DNA of 57,773 bases from CAZJAH01 sp964544155. GTDB taxonomy: Bacteria > Bacteroidota > Ignavibacteria > Kapaibacteriales > UBA2268. The first letter of the stretch is position 1; each line of letters starts with the position of its first letter. Below, piece by piece: positions 25,865 through 34,103 of this stretch. The notes beneath the pieces are model-generated. The model was not told the origin of the DNA, did not search any database, and saw nothing but the letters and a program-made list of their open reading frames with translations. The position numbers and the translations under genes are program-made. The stretch lies in NCBI GenBank assembly GCA_964544155.1, contig CAZJAH010000017.1, forward strand, positions 1 to 57,773, written 5' to 3'.

Positions 25865-28588
25865 ATGGCTTGGCACTCGGAAGATTACACAACCGCGCTG
25901 GAAAAGTATGACTCCAATCCCGAAAAGGGGCTTGAAAGTTCACAAATCGAACAAAACAGAGAAAAATTCGGTAAAAACGAATTAAGGGAAGAAAAGTCAA
26001 AATCCCCGATAATTCTGCTGCTGGAGCAGTTCAATAACCCGGTGATCTATATTCTCATTGCAGCGGCTGTAGTCAATTCTATAGTTGCCGATCTCAAAGA
26101 CGCCATAGTTATTGCCGCTGTGGTTATACTTAATACGGTTATTGGTTTTATTCAGGAGCGCCGCGCGGAAAGAGCGCTGAAATCTCTTAAAAGCATGGCT
26201 GCTCCCGACGCCAGAGTAATAAGGAACGGCAGCAAAGAGTCCGTATCCACTGATGAACTGGTATGCGGCGACATATTGCTGCTTGAAAGCGGAGTAAGAG
26301 TTCCAGCCGATGCGCGGCTGATAGAAACCCATAATTTTGTTGTGGATGAATCCATGCTTACGGGCGAATCATTCGCGGTTACCAAAAAAGCCGACCTGGA
26401 GATTGACGAAAAAGCCCCGCTTGGCGACCGTAAAACCATGGTTTATTCCGGTACGATTGTCCAGAAAGGACGCGCCAAAGCTGTAGTTACATCTGTTGGT
26501 ACTGAGACTGAATTCGGTAAAATATCCGAAAAAGTCGCTGAATCTGAAGAAAGTATTTCTCCCTTGCAGGAAAACATCAACCGTTTCAGTAAATACCTGA
26601 GTGCTGCTATTATGGGTGTTGTTGTGCTGATATTTATTGTCGGATTCCTGCAGGGTAAGGACTGGGTTACCATGATGATGACAGCTGTCGGACTCGCGGT
26701 ATCGGCTATTCCCGAAGGGCTGCCCGTAGCGGTTACTATCACACTGGCAATAGGCATTAATCAAATGGCTAAGCACAAGGCTATCATTAAAAAACTGTCT
26801 GCCGTGGAAACCCTTGGCAGCACCAATGTTATCTGCACAGATAAGACCGGCACGCTGACAAAAAACCAGATGACGGTAGAGCAGTTCTACATTGGTAAAA
26901 AACGCTTAGAAGTATCCGGTACCGGCTATAGTAAAGATGGCGAAGTAAAGGGAAAAGACGGAAAAGCAATAAAATACGATTCCAATAAATCTTCCGAAAT
27001 GGCAGCTCTTATAGGATTGCTATGCACTGAAAGCAGCATTAAAGATGATGGCGATAAATGGAAAATATCCGGCGATCCTACAGAAGTCGCACTTATGATA
27101 GCAGCTCGCAAACTGGGATTTGAATGCACGGACTGCAAAGTGGATGTGGATATACCCTTTGAATCAGAACTGCAAATGATGGCAGTACGTGCCGAATACC
27201 GCGGTAATACATACATACTCGCGAAAGGCGCGCCCGAGAAGATCATCGAAAGAAGCAGCGCGATTATTGACAGCGAGGGAAATGAGCTGGATATAAACAA
27301 GGATGAGATCAATAAAGTACTTGATGAATTTTCCGAAATGGGACTGCGCGTGCTTGCCATGGGTTACACGGAAACAAATAAAGATCAGATAGAATTGGAT
27401 GATGCAAGCAATCTTAAGCTCGTGGGCTTCGCTGGAATATTCGATTCAGTCAGGGAAGAAGCCGTGGAAGCCGTCAAGGATTGTACTAAAGCAGGCATCA
27501 GAGTCGTGATGATAACCGGTGACCACATTAAAACAGCGCGGGCAGTGGCTTCGAATATAGGAATTGCAGGGGATAAAGAAAAACCGGAAGCCATTAACGG
27601 TGTTGAGCTAGAAGAAATTGGCGAATCCGGCCTTGCAGACATGGTGGACAACCTTGACGTTTACGCCAGAGTGGCGCCTGAACACAAGTACTCCATTGTA
27701 CAGCAGTTACAGAAAAAAAATAAAATAGTCGCCATGACCGGTGACGGAGTAAACGACGCCCCGGCGCTAAAAAAAGCCGATATTGGCATAGCTATGGGCA
27801 GCGGCACCGACGTTGCCAAAGAAGCCGCACATATGATACTTATGGATGACAATTTTGCCACAATAGTTAAAGCCGTGCGTCGCGGCAGGGTTATACTGCA
27901 TAACCTGCAGCATATTCTCATTTATATACTTGCCACAAGTTTCGGCGGATTGCTTACAATAGCTACATCTGTATTTTTGGGGATGCCTTTACCGCTGCTT
28001 GCCGTTCAGCTTCTATGGGTGAACCTCGTGACCGACGGCACATCCACTTTCCCGCTGGCCTTTGAAAAGGAGCACGGAAATGTAATGGACTTCCCGCCCC
28101 GGCGAAAAGACGCTCCACTGGTATCCAGACGCATGGTTATTAGAATGGGCATCGCGGGATTTATAATGATGATTGGTACTCTGACCATATTCAATATGTA
28201 TTTGCCCGATATGCAGAATTACACTGAATATCAGCTTGATTACGCTCAGACTATGGCTTTCTGTGTGCTGGCATTCTTCCAGATATGGAATGTGCAGAAC
28301 TCACGTTCGGTGGACAGGTCTCTCTTCTTTAACATTAAAACCAAAGAAGGCAAGATTATGGAAAGAATCCGGTTTACCCAAAACCTTCCCCTGCTTGGGG
28401 TAATGCTGCTTGCAGCCGGGCTTCAGGTAGCAGCGGTGGAGATACCGGTGATGAACACCCTGCTCAACACAGTTCAGCTCAAAGCAAATGATTGGTGGAT
28501 TGTTATCGGTACTACTTTTTCTATTGTTGTCATAATTGAGATTGTAAAAATTATCGGTTCCGGTTTAATATTTAAAAAGCAGTACTGA
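25865..28588 (+). CDS. Cation-transporting P-type ATPase, P2A calcium-type
   Basis: 907 residues from ATG 25865, chosen because AAGGACT precedes it; the frame opens at 25811. Order: cation-ATPase N domain (1-70), membrane helices, actuator TGES (about 166-169), PEGL in helix 4 (283-286), phosphorylation site DKTGT (326-330), nucleotide domain with KGAPE, hinge MTGDGVNDAPALK, then helix 6 NLVTDG and the C-terminal helices. PEGL and the NxxTDG motif are those of SERCA/PMR1-like Ca2+ pumps; Mn2+ cannot be excluded. It exports cations at the cost of ATP. Confidence 0.95.
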   Translation: MAWHSEDYTTALEKYDSNPEKGLESSQIEQNREKFGKNELREEKSKSPIILLLEQFNNPVIYILIAAAVVNSIVADLKDAIVIAAVVILNTVIGFIQERRAERALKSLKSMAAPDARVIRNGSKESVSTDELVCGDILLLESGVRVPADARLIETHNFVVDESMLTGESFAVTKKADLEIDEKAPLGDRKTMVYSGTIVQKGRAKAVVTSVGTETEFGKISEKVAESEESISPLQENINRFSKYLSAAIMGVVVLIFIVGFLQGKDWVTMMMTAVGLAVSAIPEGLPVAVTITLAIGINQMAKHKAIIKKLSAVETLGSTNVICTDKTGTLTKNQMTVEQFYIGKKRLEVSGTGYSKDGEVKGKDGKAIKYDSNKSSEMAALIGLLCTESSIKDDGDKWKISGDPTEVALMIAARKLGFECTDCKVDVDIPFESELQMMAVRAEYRGNTYILAKGAPEKIIERSSAIIDSEGNELDINKDEINKVLDEFSEMGLRVLAMGYTETNKDQIELDDASNLKLVGFAGIFDSVREEAVEAVKDCTKAGIRVVMITGDHIKTARAVASNIGIAGDKEKPEAINGVELEEIGESGLADMVDNLDVYARVAPEHKYSIVQQLQKKNKIVAMTGDGVNDAPALKKADIGIAMGSGTDVAKEAAHMILMDDNFATIVKAVRRGRVILHNLQHILIYILATSFGGLLTIATSVFLGMPLPLLAVQLLWVNLVTDGTSTFPLAFEKEHGNVMDFPPRRKDAPLVSRRMVIRMGIAGFIMMIGTLTIFNMYLPDMQNYTEYQLDYAQTMAFCVLAFFQIWNVQNSRSVDRSLFFNIKTKEGKIMERIRFTQNLPLLGVMLLAAGLQVAAVEIPVMNTLLNTVQLKANDWWIVIGTTFSIVVIIEIVKIIGSGLIFKKQY

Positions 28589-28677
28589 TGACTCAATCTC
28601 GAGTACTGCCGGCAGAACCTGCGCAGGCTTGAGCGTTAAGATCCTGTATTAATTGGAAAAAACTTCAATACATATAA

Positions 28678-29610
28678 ATGAAAATATTAGCAAAAACTAA
28701 AAGTTCGGATATAGCCACGGTTTATGTAGCAGAAATAAGCCACGGCAAGCTTGCTGAGATGGTAGAATCCGTCCAGCCGCCAATTCCGCGCGAAGATAAG
28801 TGGGTGCTCATTATTTCAACATTATACGGCTGCCCGGTGGAATGCCGCTTCTGTGACTGCGGAGGCGATTACAAAGGCAGAATAGATGAAGCCGGCCTGC
28901 TGGCGCAGATTGATTTCCTGATTAAAAGCCGCTACCCGGGTGGAAAAATTCCGGTCAGAAAGATAAAGATACAGTTCGCCCGGATTGGCGAACCGGCTTA
29001 TAATCCGGCTGTGGTAAGCGCTCTCTGGAAATTACCGCTTATATATGATATATCAGGCATGATGCCTTCTATATCGACCGTAGCGCCGGCAGGCAGAGAA
29101 AAGTTTTTTGAAAATCTGATGGAAGTTAAACATGAAATCTATCCCGACAGCTTCCAGATGCAGTTCTCCGTCCACTCCACCGATCAGGCACAAAGGGATA
29201 GTCTCATCCCCGTGAAAAAGATGAATTTTTCCGAAATATCAGATTACGGTGAGCGATTCTATGGCGGCTCGGGTAGAAAGATCACTCTTAATTTTGCCAT
29301 AAGCAAAGAAAGTATAATCGACGCTGCAGTGCTTAAGCATTATTTCAATCAGGATGTTTTTATTATCAAAGTGACTCCGGTTAATCCTACTTATTCTGCC
29401 ATGCGAGAGGGCCTGGCAAATGAATTCAACGGCGCGGAACAGGAACTTATAAATTCAATAGAAGAATCCGGCTTCAGAGTTATAAAAAGCGTAGGTGAAC
29501 TTGAAGAAAACCGTATAGGCAGCAACTGCGGCCAGCATATTATGAACTTTTTAAAAAGAATCAGCCCGGAAGAGACCGGCTCCTACACATATAATCTGGA
29601 GTATTTGTAA
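28678..29610 (+). CDS. RlmN/Cfr-like radical SAM protein of unknown substrate
   Basis: 310 residues. The radical SAM cluster motif is C52-x3-C56-x2-C59 (GCPVECRFCDCG). A C-terminal C284 in SNCGQHI corresponds to the ACGQL segment of RlmN, where that cysteine carries the methyl group. Internal motifs such as IQFARIGEPAYN, MPSISTVAPAG, FSVHSTD and RDSLIPV also follow RlmN order (methyl transfer to an sp2 carbon of A2503 or of tRNA). It lacks the N-terminal domain of true RlmN and is shorter, so a different substrate is likely. No ribosome site is obvious before ATG 28678. Confidence 0.8.
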   Translation: MKILAKTKSSDIATVYVAEISHGKLAEMVESVQPPIPREDKWVLIISTLYGCPVECRFCDCGGDYKGRIDEAGLLAQIDFLIKSRYPGGKIPVRKIKIQFARIGEPAYNPAVVSALWKLPLIYDISGMMPSISTVAPAGREKFFENLMEVKHEIYPDSFQMQFSVHSTDQAQRDSLIPVKKMNFSEISDYGERFYGGSGRKITLNFAISKESIIDAAVLKHYFNQDVFIIKVTPVNPTYSAMREGLANEFNGAEQELINSIEESGFRVIKSVGELEENRIGSNCGQHIMNFLKRISPEETGSYTYNLEYL

Positions 29611-29820
29611 AACTTCTGTTTTATGATTAGGGGCAATTTATTCAGATGATCAGCTAAGCCCTGAGTAGATTTTTCAACATCTCATAATCGAATCATAATA
29701 ATTCCGGCCTTATGATTCCTGCTTATCAATATGAATCGATAAAAACGGCGCCGGGCCTGTCAGTAAAAAAAAAAAATTCCATTCAAAAATACTTTCAGGG
29801 ATTAAATGTGCACTAAGTTT

Positions 29821-31080
29821 TCACTTAATTATCTTACTGTCCTTTCTGGCTTCACTGTAAGCTTCAAAGGCCGCGGGGAAAGGCGATAGTACCCTTTCCA
29901 AAACTCCCTGTATCATGGATATAGTTATGCCGTAGTTAGTTATGGGCACTCCGGCATGCTTTGCTTTCTCAATGCGAACGAGCTTTTCCCGGCGGGTAAG
30001 CATGCATCCGCCGCAGTGGATCACTACCTTATAATCCTTCAGGTTGTCCGGAAAATCCCTGCCCGCGCAGGTATCAATCTCGATTTCTGCTCCCAGATAC
30101 TGCCGCAGCCATCGCGGAATTTTCACACGGCCTATGTCGTCTTCGCTGGGGTGGTGGCTGCAGGCTTCAGCTATTAGTATCCTGTCGCCATCTTTTAGCG
30201 ATTCAATAACTCCGGCGCCCCTGACTTCTTCCACCAGGTCGCCCTTGAATCTTGAAAAAAGGATACTGAATGTCGTGCATTTTATGTCCCGCGGTGTATC
30301 GGCAACCATTTTCATCACAACCTGCGAATCGCATACCACAAGATCGGGTTTTGTCCCGATTTTCTGAAGCATATAGGGATATTCCCTGTCTTTGACAACA
30401 AGCACTGCAGAATCGTTATCCAATATATCCCTGATGGCCTGCACCTGGGGCAATATAAGCCGCCCTTTTGGCGCGGATATATCTATAGGCACGATAAATA
30501 TCGAAAGCCCACCGGGCGGAACAAGGTCGCCTATGAGCGGCATGGGCTGTGTAAATTCACCGGGCAGGAGCGCCGCGATTGCATTCTTTACTTCGCTTAT
30601 GTATTTATCCCTGTTATACGTATCCACAGATGAAACACTCACCACCCAATCGGCAAACTTTCGCAGTTTTTCAATAAAATCGCTGCCTGGCGCCTCTTCA
30701 TCAATTTTATTAATGGCAATAAGGAAAGGTATCCTTTTTCGGTTAATTTTCGCTACAATATCCGATTCGAACACGGTCCACTTTCCGGGTTCAACAACAA
30801 GGATTATCAGGTCGGCCCTGTCGAATATCCTTTCAGTTCTTTCCACACGCTTTTCGGCAAGCTTCGATACATCATCAATACCTGCCGTATCAAGAATATT
30901 AACCGGGCCGATCGGCAGCAGTTCGATGGATTTTTCCACAACGTCGGTGGTTGTTCCCGGTACTTCGCTTGTCATGGCGACATCCTGATTGGCTATCATA
31001 TTCAAAAAGCTGGATTTACCCACATTGGTCCTGCCGAAAATGCCTATTTGCAGGCGCATGGATTTTGGTGTTTTCTGCAT
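29821..31080 (-). CDS. hydF: [FeFe]-hydrogenase H-cluster maturation GTPase HydF
   Basis: 419 residues in the expected three parts. The GTPase has the P-loop GRTNVGKSS (about 16-24), TTT, DTAGIDD and NKID. A dimerisation region follows, then the cluster-binding C-terminus with EACSHHP and HCGGCML (Cys-x-His and Cys-x2-Cys ligands). HydF is the scaffold on which the 2Fe subcluster is assembled before transfer to hydrogenase HydA. HydE, HydG and HydA are not in the window. It faces the radical SAM gene convergently. The call is firm. Confidence 0.96.
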   Translation of the reverse strand: MQKTPKSMRLQIGIFGRTNVGKSSFLNMIANQDVAMTSEVPGTTTDVVEKSIELLPIGPVNILDTAGIDDVSKLAEKRVERTERIFDRADLIILVVEPGKWTVFESDIVAKINRKRIPFLIAINKIDEEAPGSDFIEKLRKFADWVVSVSSVDTYNRDKYISEVKNAIAALLPGEFTQPMPLIGDLVPPGGLSIFIVPIDISAPKGRLILPQVQAIRDILDNDSAVLVVKDREYPYMLQKIGTKPDLVVCDSQVVMKMVADTPRDIKCTTFSILFSRFKGDLVEEVRGAGVIESLKDGDRILIAEACSHHPSEDDIGRVKIPRWLRQYLGAEIEIDTCAGRDFPDNLKDYKVVIHCGGCMLTRREKLVRIEKAKHAGVPITNYGITISMIQGVLERVLSPFPAAFEAYSEARKDSKIIK

Positions 31081-31170
31081 TTATTGAAGATTAATTATTT
31101 CAGAATTCTTATCTTTATATTTTATTAAAAACGCTTGTTCTGAGCTTCATATTTTAATACCGGTTTATCA

Positions 31171-32769
31171 ATGAATCAAAATACAAGGCGGATATTATTC
31201 TTCGCGGCAGTGCTGATATTAATGTCCCTCAGCCTGCCGGTTAACATAAATACATACGATGAGGGCATTCCCGTTTACGGCGCTCAAAGAGTTCTGAACG
31301 GCGATATTCCCTATCTGGATTTCTGGACGATTTACCCTCCCGCGATGTTCTATTTTCTGGCGGGGGTTTTTAAACTGTTTGGAACTGAAATCCTTGCCGA
31401 GCGCGCAGCCATTATGCTGGTTAATTTTTCTACCCTGCTTATCTTCTTCAATCTTATTAAAAGAATTGCCGGCGAAAAGCACGCCTGGCTGCCGGTAGCG
31501 GCGGGAGCTGTGCTATTCGCGCATTATAACCTGTTCGGCAGGTCAATGTCTGTGGCTATTCTTTTGGTAGCTCTGAGCGCTTACTTTTTATTTAATTATT
31601 TCACGGATAAAAACAAGAAGTGGCTCTTTTTCGCCGGGCTGATGATAGGCGTGTGCGTATTTTTCAGGCATGACAGCGCGGCTTATATTTACGGCACGGA
31701 GTTCTGGGCGGTCTTCTTTTCGGGTATGGCTTTCAGCCGGCAAGCTAAAAAATCCCGGAAGGCTCTCGAAGGCCTGCAAAACGCGATTTTTGTATTTACT
31801 ACGGCAGTGATTACCGTGGTTATACCTGTGTTTGTGTTCATGATGTTCCACATTCCCCTATCGGATATATACAGCCAGCTTTTGGAATTCCCTCTTGGAG
31901 ATTTCCGCGAGTACAGGTCATTGCCATTCCCCAACCCCATAGCCCCGGTTTTCGATAATGAGGGCCCCGCGAACCTTGCGGCTAATGTCTGGGCCGGGAG
32001 CGTATTTTACCTGCCCCTGCTTATCTATATAAGCACAGTGATTTTTATCATTTACCGGGTCAAGAAGAAATACTATAATACCACCGACCTATTATTCTGG
32101 AAAGAGATCACGATTTTTAATATTGGAATTAACCTTTTTAACCATGCTATGGTGCGATCTGAAGTAGAACACGCTTTGCCGGCGGTGCTCTTTTCACTTA
32201 TTCTAATACCGGTTATTTTTTATATCACGCGTAAAAAATCGGCATCGGTTTCGCTGCTGGCTTTTTTGATATTATTTGTTATGAGCATACCGGGAATAAA
32301 AATTTTGAGGGATAATTACAAGTACTATATAACGGACAGAACTGAGTGGTTCGCGCTCGAAAGAGCCGCAGGTATTAAGGCGGACAAAGAATTTTCACTG
32401 AATTATCAGGAAGCAATCAGCAGGCTGAAAAGCCTTACGGAGCCCGGCGAGTATGTATTTATTGGCAACAATAGGCATGACATTATCGAAACCAATGACG
32501 TAATGGCGTACTTCCTTGCGGATAGGCCTGCCGGAACCAAATACCACGAGCTTCATCCGGGGGTAGCCACTGAAGCCGGGGTACAGCAGGAAATAATCGC
32601 GGATCTGGAACGCAATAATGTCCGCGTCATAATGATGGTAGAACATGAATTTGATGTAAGCAAAGATTACCCGCGGGGGGATATCCTGCTCGATTACTAT
32701 CTCAGGGAGAATTTTACGCTTAAAGAAAAGATCGGAAGGTATGGTATTTATACGAGAAAGGACTTTTAG
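31171..32769 (+). CDS. Polytopic membrane protein, GT-C glycosyltransferase-like (paralog of 10802-12322)
   Basis: 532 residues with about ten membrane helices and a soluble C-terminal segment (about 390-532). The first loop reads NINTYDEGIPVYGAQRVLNG and then PYLDFWTIYPPAMFYF, with the acidic residues and the PP-aromatic motif of the ArnT/PMT_2 type. It shares layout and first-loop motifs with the gene at 10802. The probable role is transfer of a sugar from a lipid carrier on the periplasmic side. It starts 90 bases from the divergent hydF. Confidence 0.68.
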   Translation: MNQNTRRILFFAAVLILMSLSLPVNINTYDEGIPVYGAQRVLNGDIPYLDFWTIYPPAMFYFLAGVFKLFGTEILAERAAIMLVNFSTLLIFFNLIKRIAGEKHAWLPVAAGAVLFAHYNLFGRSMSVAILLVALSAYFLFNYFTDKNKKWLFFAGLMIGVCVFFRHDSAAYIYGTEFWAVFFSGMAFSRQAKKSRKALEGLQNAIFVFTTAVITVVIPVFVFMMFHIPLSDIYSQLLEFPLGDFREYRSLPFPNPIAPVFDNEGPANLAANVWAGSVFYLPLLIYISTVIFIIYRVKKKYYNTTDLLFWKEITIFNIGINLFNHAMVRSEVEHALPAVLFSLILIPVIFYITRKKSASVSLLAFLILFVMSIPGIKILRDNYKYYITDRTEWFALERAAGIKADKEFSLNYQEAISRLKSLTEPGEYVFIGNNRHDIIETNDVMAYFLADRPAGTKYHELHPGVATEAGVQQEIIADLERNNVRVIMMVEHEFDVSKDYPRGDILLDYYLRENFTLKEKIGRYGIYTRKDF

Positions 32770-32931
32770 AAATACACCTTTTTAATTTTTCGGAAAAATT
32801 TATTATTAACCTATATAGATTTCAATTATTTCAGAAATTTTTTTATATTATTCGCGTTCTTAATTAAAATGTTGAACATTAGAGGAAACAAACTTGGGTT
32901 CGTGTAGTAAATTGCGCCGGAGCAACGTTGA

Positions 32932-33987
32932 ATGATGGAAATAACAGCTATTATTTTACTATCGTTAATTGGGGTTCTGGGCGCGTTTTTATCAGCAGTT
33001 CTGACACATATTTCGCAGGATACTTACCAGAAGATATCTGAAACCGAACCGGAGCTGGCCGAAAGTCTTACCGACATGAAAGAAAGGTTTGAAGATAAAA
33101 GCAACCCCTTTTTCATAATTGAAACACTATCTTATTCCATAACACTGCTAATTTTGGGCGTACTTCTCAGCCGCTCGGAATTGCACTGGCCGGTTATTGC
33201 CGGCATAAGCGCCGGAGTGGTCATTTTCGGAGGATTTGTCAGGTACACATTTTACGGCCTGGGAATAAGGCTGGCTGAGAGGTCAGTAATGAAATTCAAA
33301 GGGGCGATTTTCTTTTACAGCAGCCTTGCCGCGCCTCTGGTATTTATAGCAAACAGGATAATCGATACCATAGGCGGAGATGAAGATGAAGACGCCTCGA
33401 GAGATGAAATAAGCGCTCTTGTGGAATCAGCCCGTGAAGAAGGTTCGCTTGATGATGACGAATACCGAATATTAAAAAATATTATGCACTTCAGCGATGT
33501 GCTTGTTTCTGATGTGATGACACCGCGCACGGTAGTATTCACTCTGGAAGGCGATAAGAAGATTCGCGAAGTTCTACACATGCCGGAACTGCAAATGTAC
33601 AGCCGTTTCCCCGTTTATGAAGGGGAATCGCTGGATGACGGCGTTCTGGGATATGTAATATCTAAGGACGTGCTTCACGCGGCGCTCAATGGAGAAGAAA
33701 ATAAACAGCTTAAAGATTTTATGCACGATGTGTACTTCATTCCTGAAAACGCTGAGCTGGATAAAGCGCTCGACCGCTTTCTTAAGCGGAGGCAGCACAT
33801 GTTCATGGTGGTAGATGAATACGGCGGAGTTGAAGGCCTTATCACTATGGAAGATGTGCTTGAGACCATTCTGGGTGTGGAAATTGTCGATGAAGCGGAT
33901 AAGTTCGTTGACCTCAGGCTTATCGCCAAGCAGCGCAGAGACCGCAGAATTTCGAACATAGCCATGCATAGCGGCGATAGTCTGTGA
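32932..33987 (+). CDS. CNNM/DUF21 membrane protein with CBS pair (CorC/HlyC family)
   Basis: 351 residues. About 1-150 is the DUF21 (CNNM) membrane domain with three or four helices. About 195-320 is a CBS pair (LVSDVMTPRTVVFTL and FLKRRQHMFMVVDEYGGVEGLITMEDVLETILG). It stops soon after, without the C-terminal CorC_HlyC domain of longer relatives. CNNM proteins move or sense Mg2+ (or Na+). ATG 32932 or 32935 could be the start. It is closed by a strong hairpin. Confidence 0.92.
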   Translation: MMEITAIILLSLIGVLGAFLSAVLTHISQDTYQKISETEPELAESLTDMKERFEDKSNPFFIIETLSYSITLLILGVLLSRSELHWPVIAGISAGVVIFGGFVRYTFYGLGIRLAERSVMKFKGAIFFYSSLAAPLVFIANRIIDTIGGDEDEDASRDEISALVESAREEGSLDDDEYRILKNIMHFSDVLVSDVMTPRTVVFTLEGDKKIREVLHMPELQMYSRFPVYEGESLDDGVLGYVISKDVLHAALNGEENKQLKDFMHDVYFIPENAELDKALDRFLKRRQHMFMVVDEYGGVEGLITMEDVLETILGVEIVDEADKFVDLRLIAKQRRDRRISNIAMHSGDSL

Positions 33988-34029
33988 ATATTAAGCGATA
34001 ATTATTAGAATTTTATTAGATAATAAATT

Positions 34030-34055
34030 GCCTGTGCCGAAAGCACAGGCTTTTT
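34030..34055 (+). terminator. Terminator of the CNNM gene
   Basis: Perfect 8-bp stem GCCTGTGC/GCACAGGC, CGAAA loop, then TTTTT. Confidence 0.93.
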
Positions 34056-34103
34056 ATTCTATAGTGCTATCGCAATTAATACAGATTCTACAACTAAAAA
34101 TCT

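Noticed and set aside
29767..29779. Run of A in the region after the radical SAM gene
   Set aside because: A simple homopolymer without an adjacent hairpin; nothing further supports a function.
30392..30988. Plus-strand ORF of 198 codons
   Set aside because: It lies entirely antisense to hydF, whose motifs are complete; the composition is Ser/Thr-rich as expected for a shadow frame.
28678..31080. Radical SAM gene next to hydF read as HydE or HydG
   Set aside because: The cysteine motif context and the C-terminal NCGQ cysteine match RlmN/Cfr-type enzymes; the HydE/HydG features are missing, and the genes are convergent.
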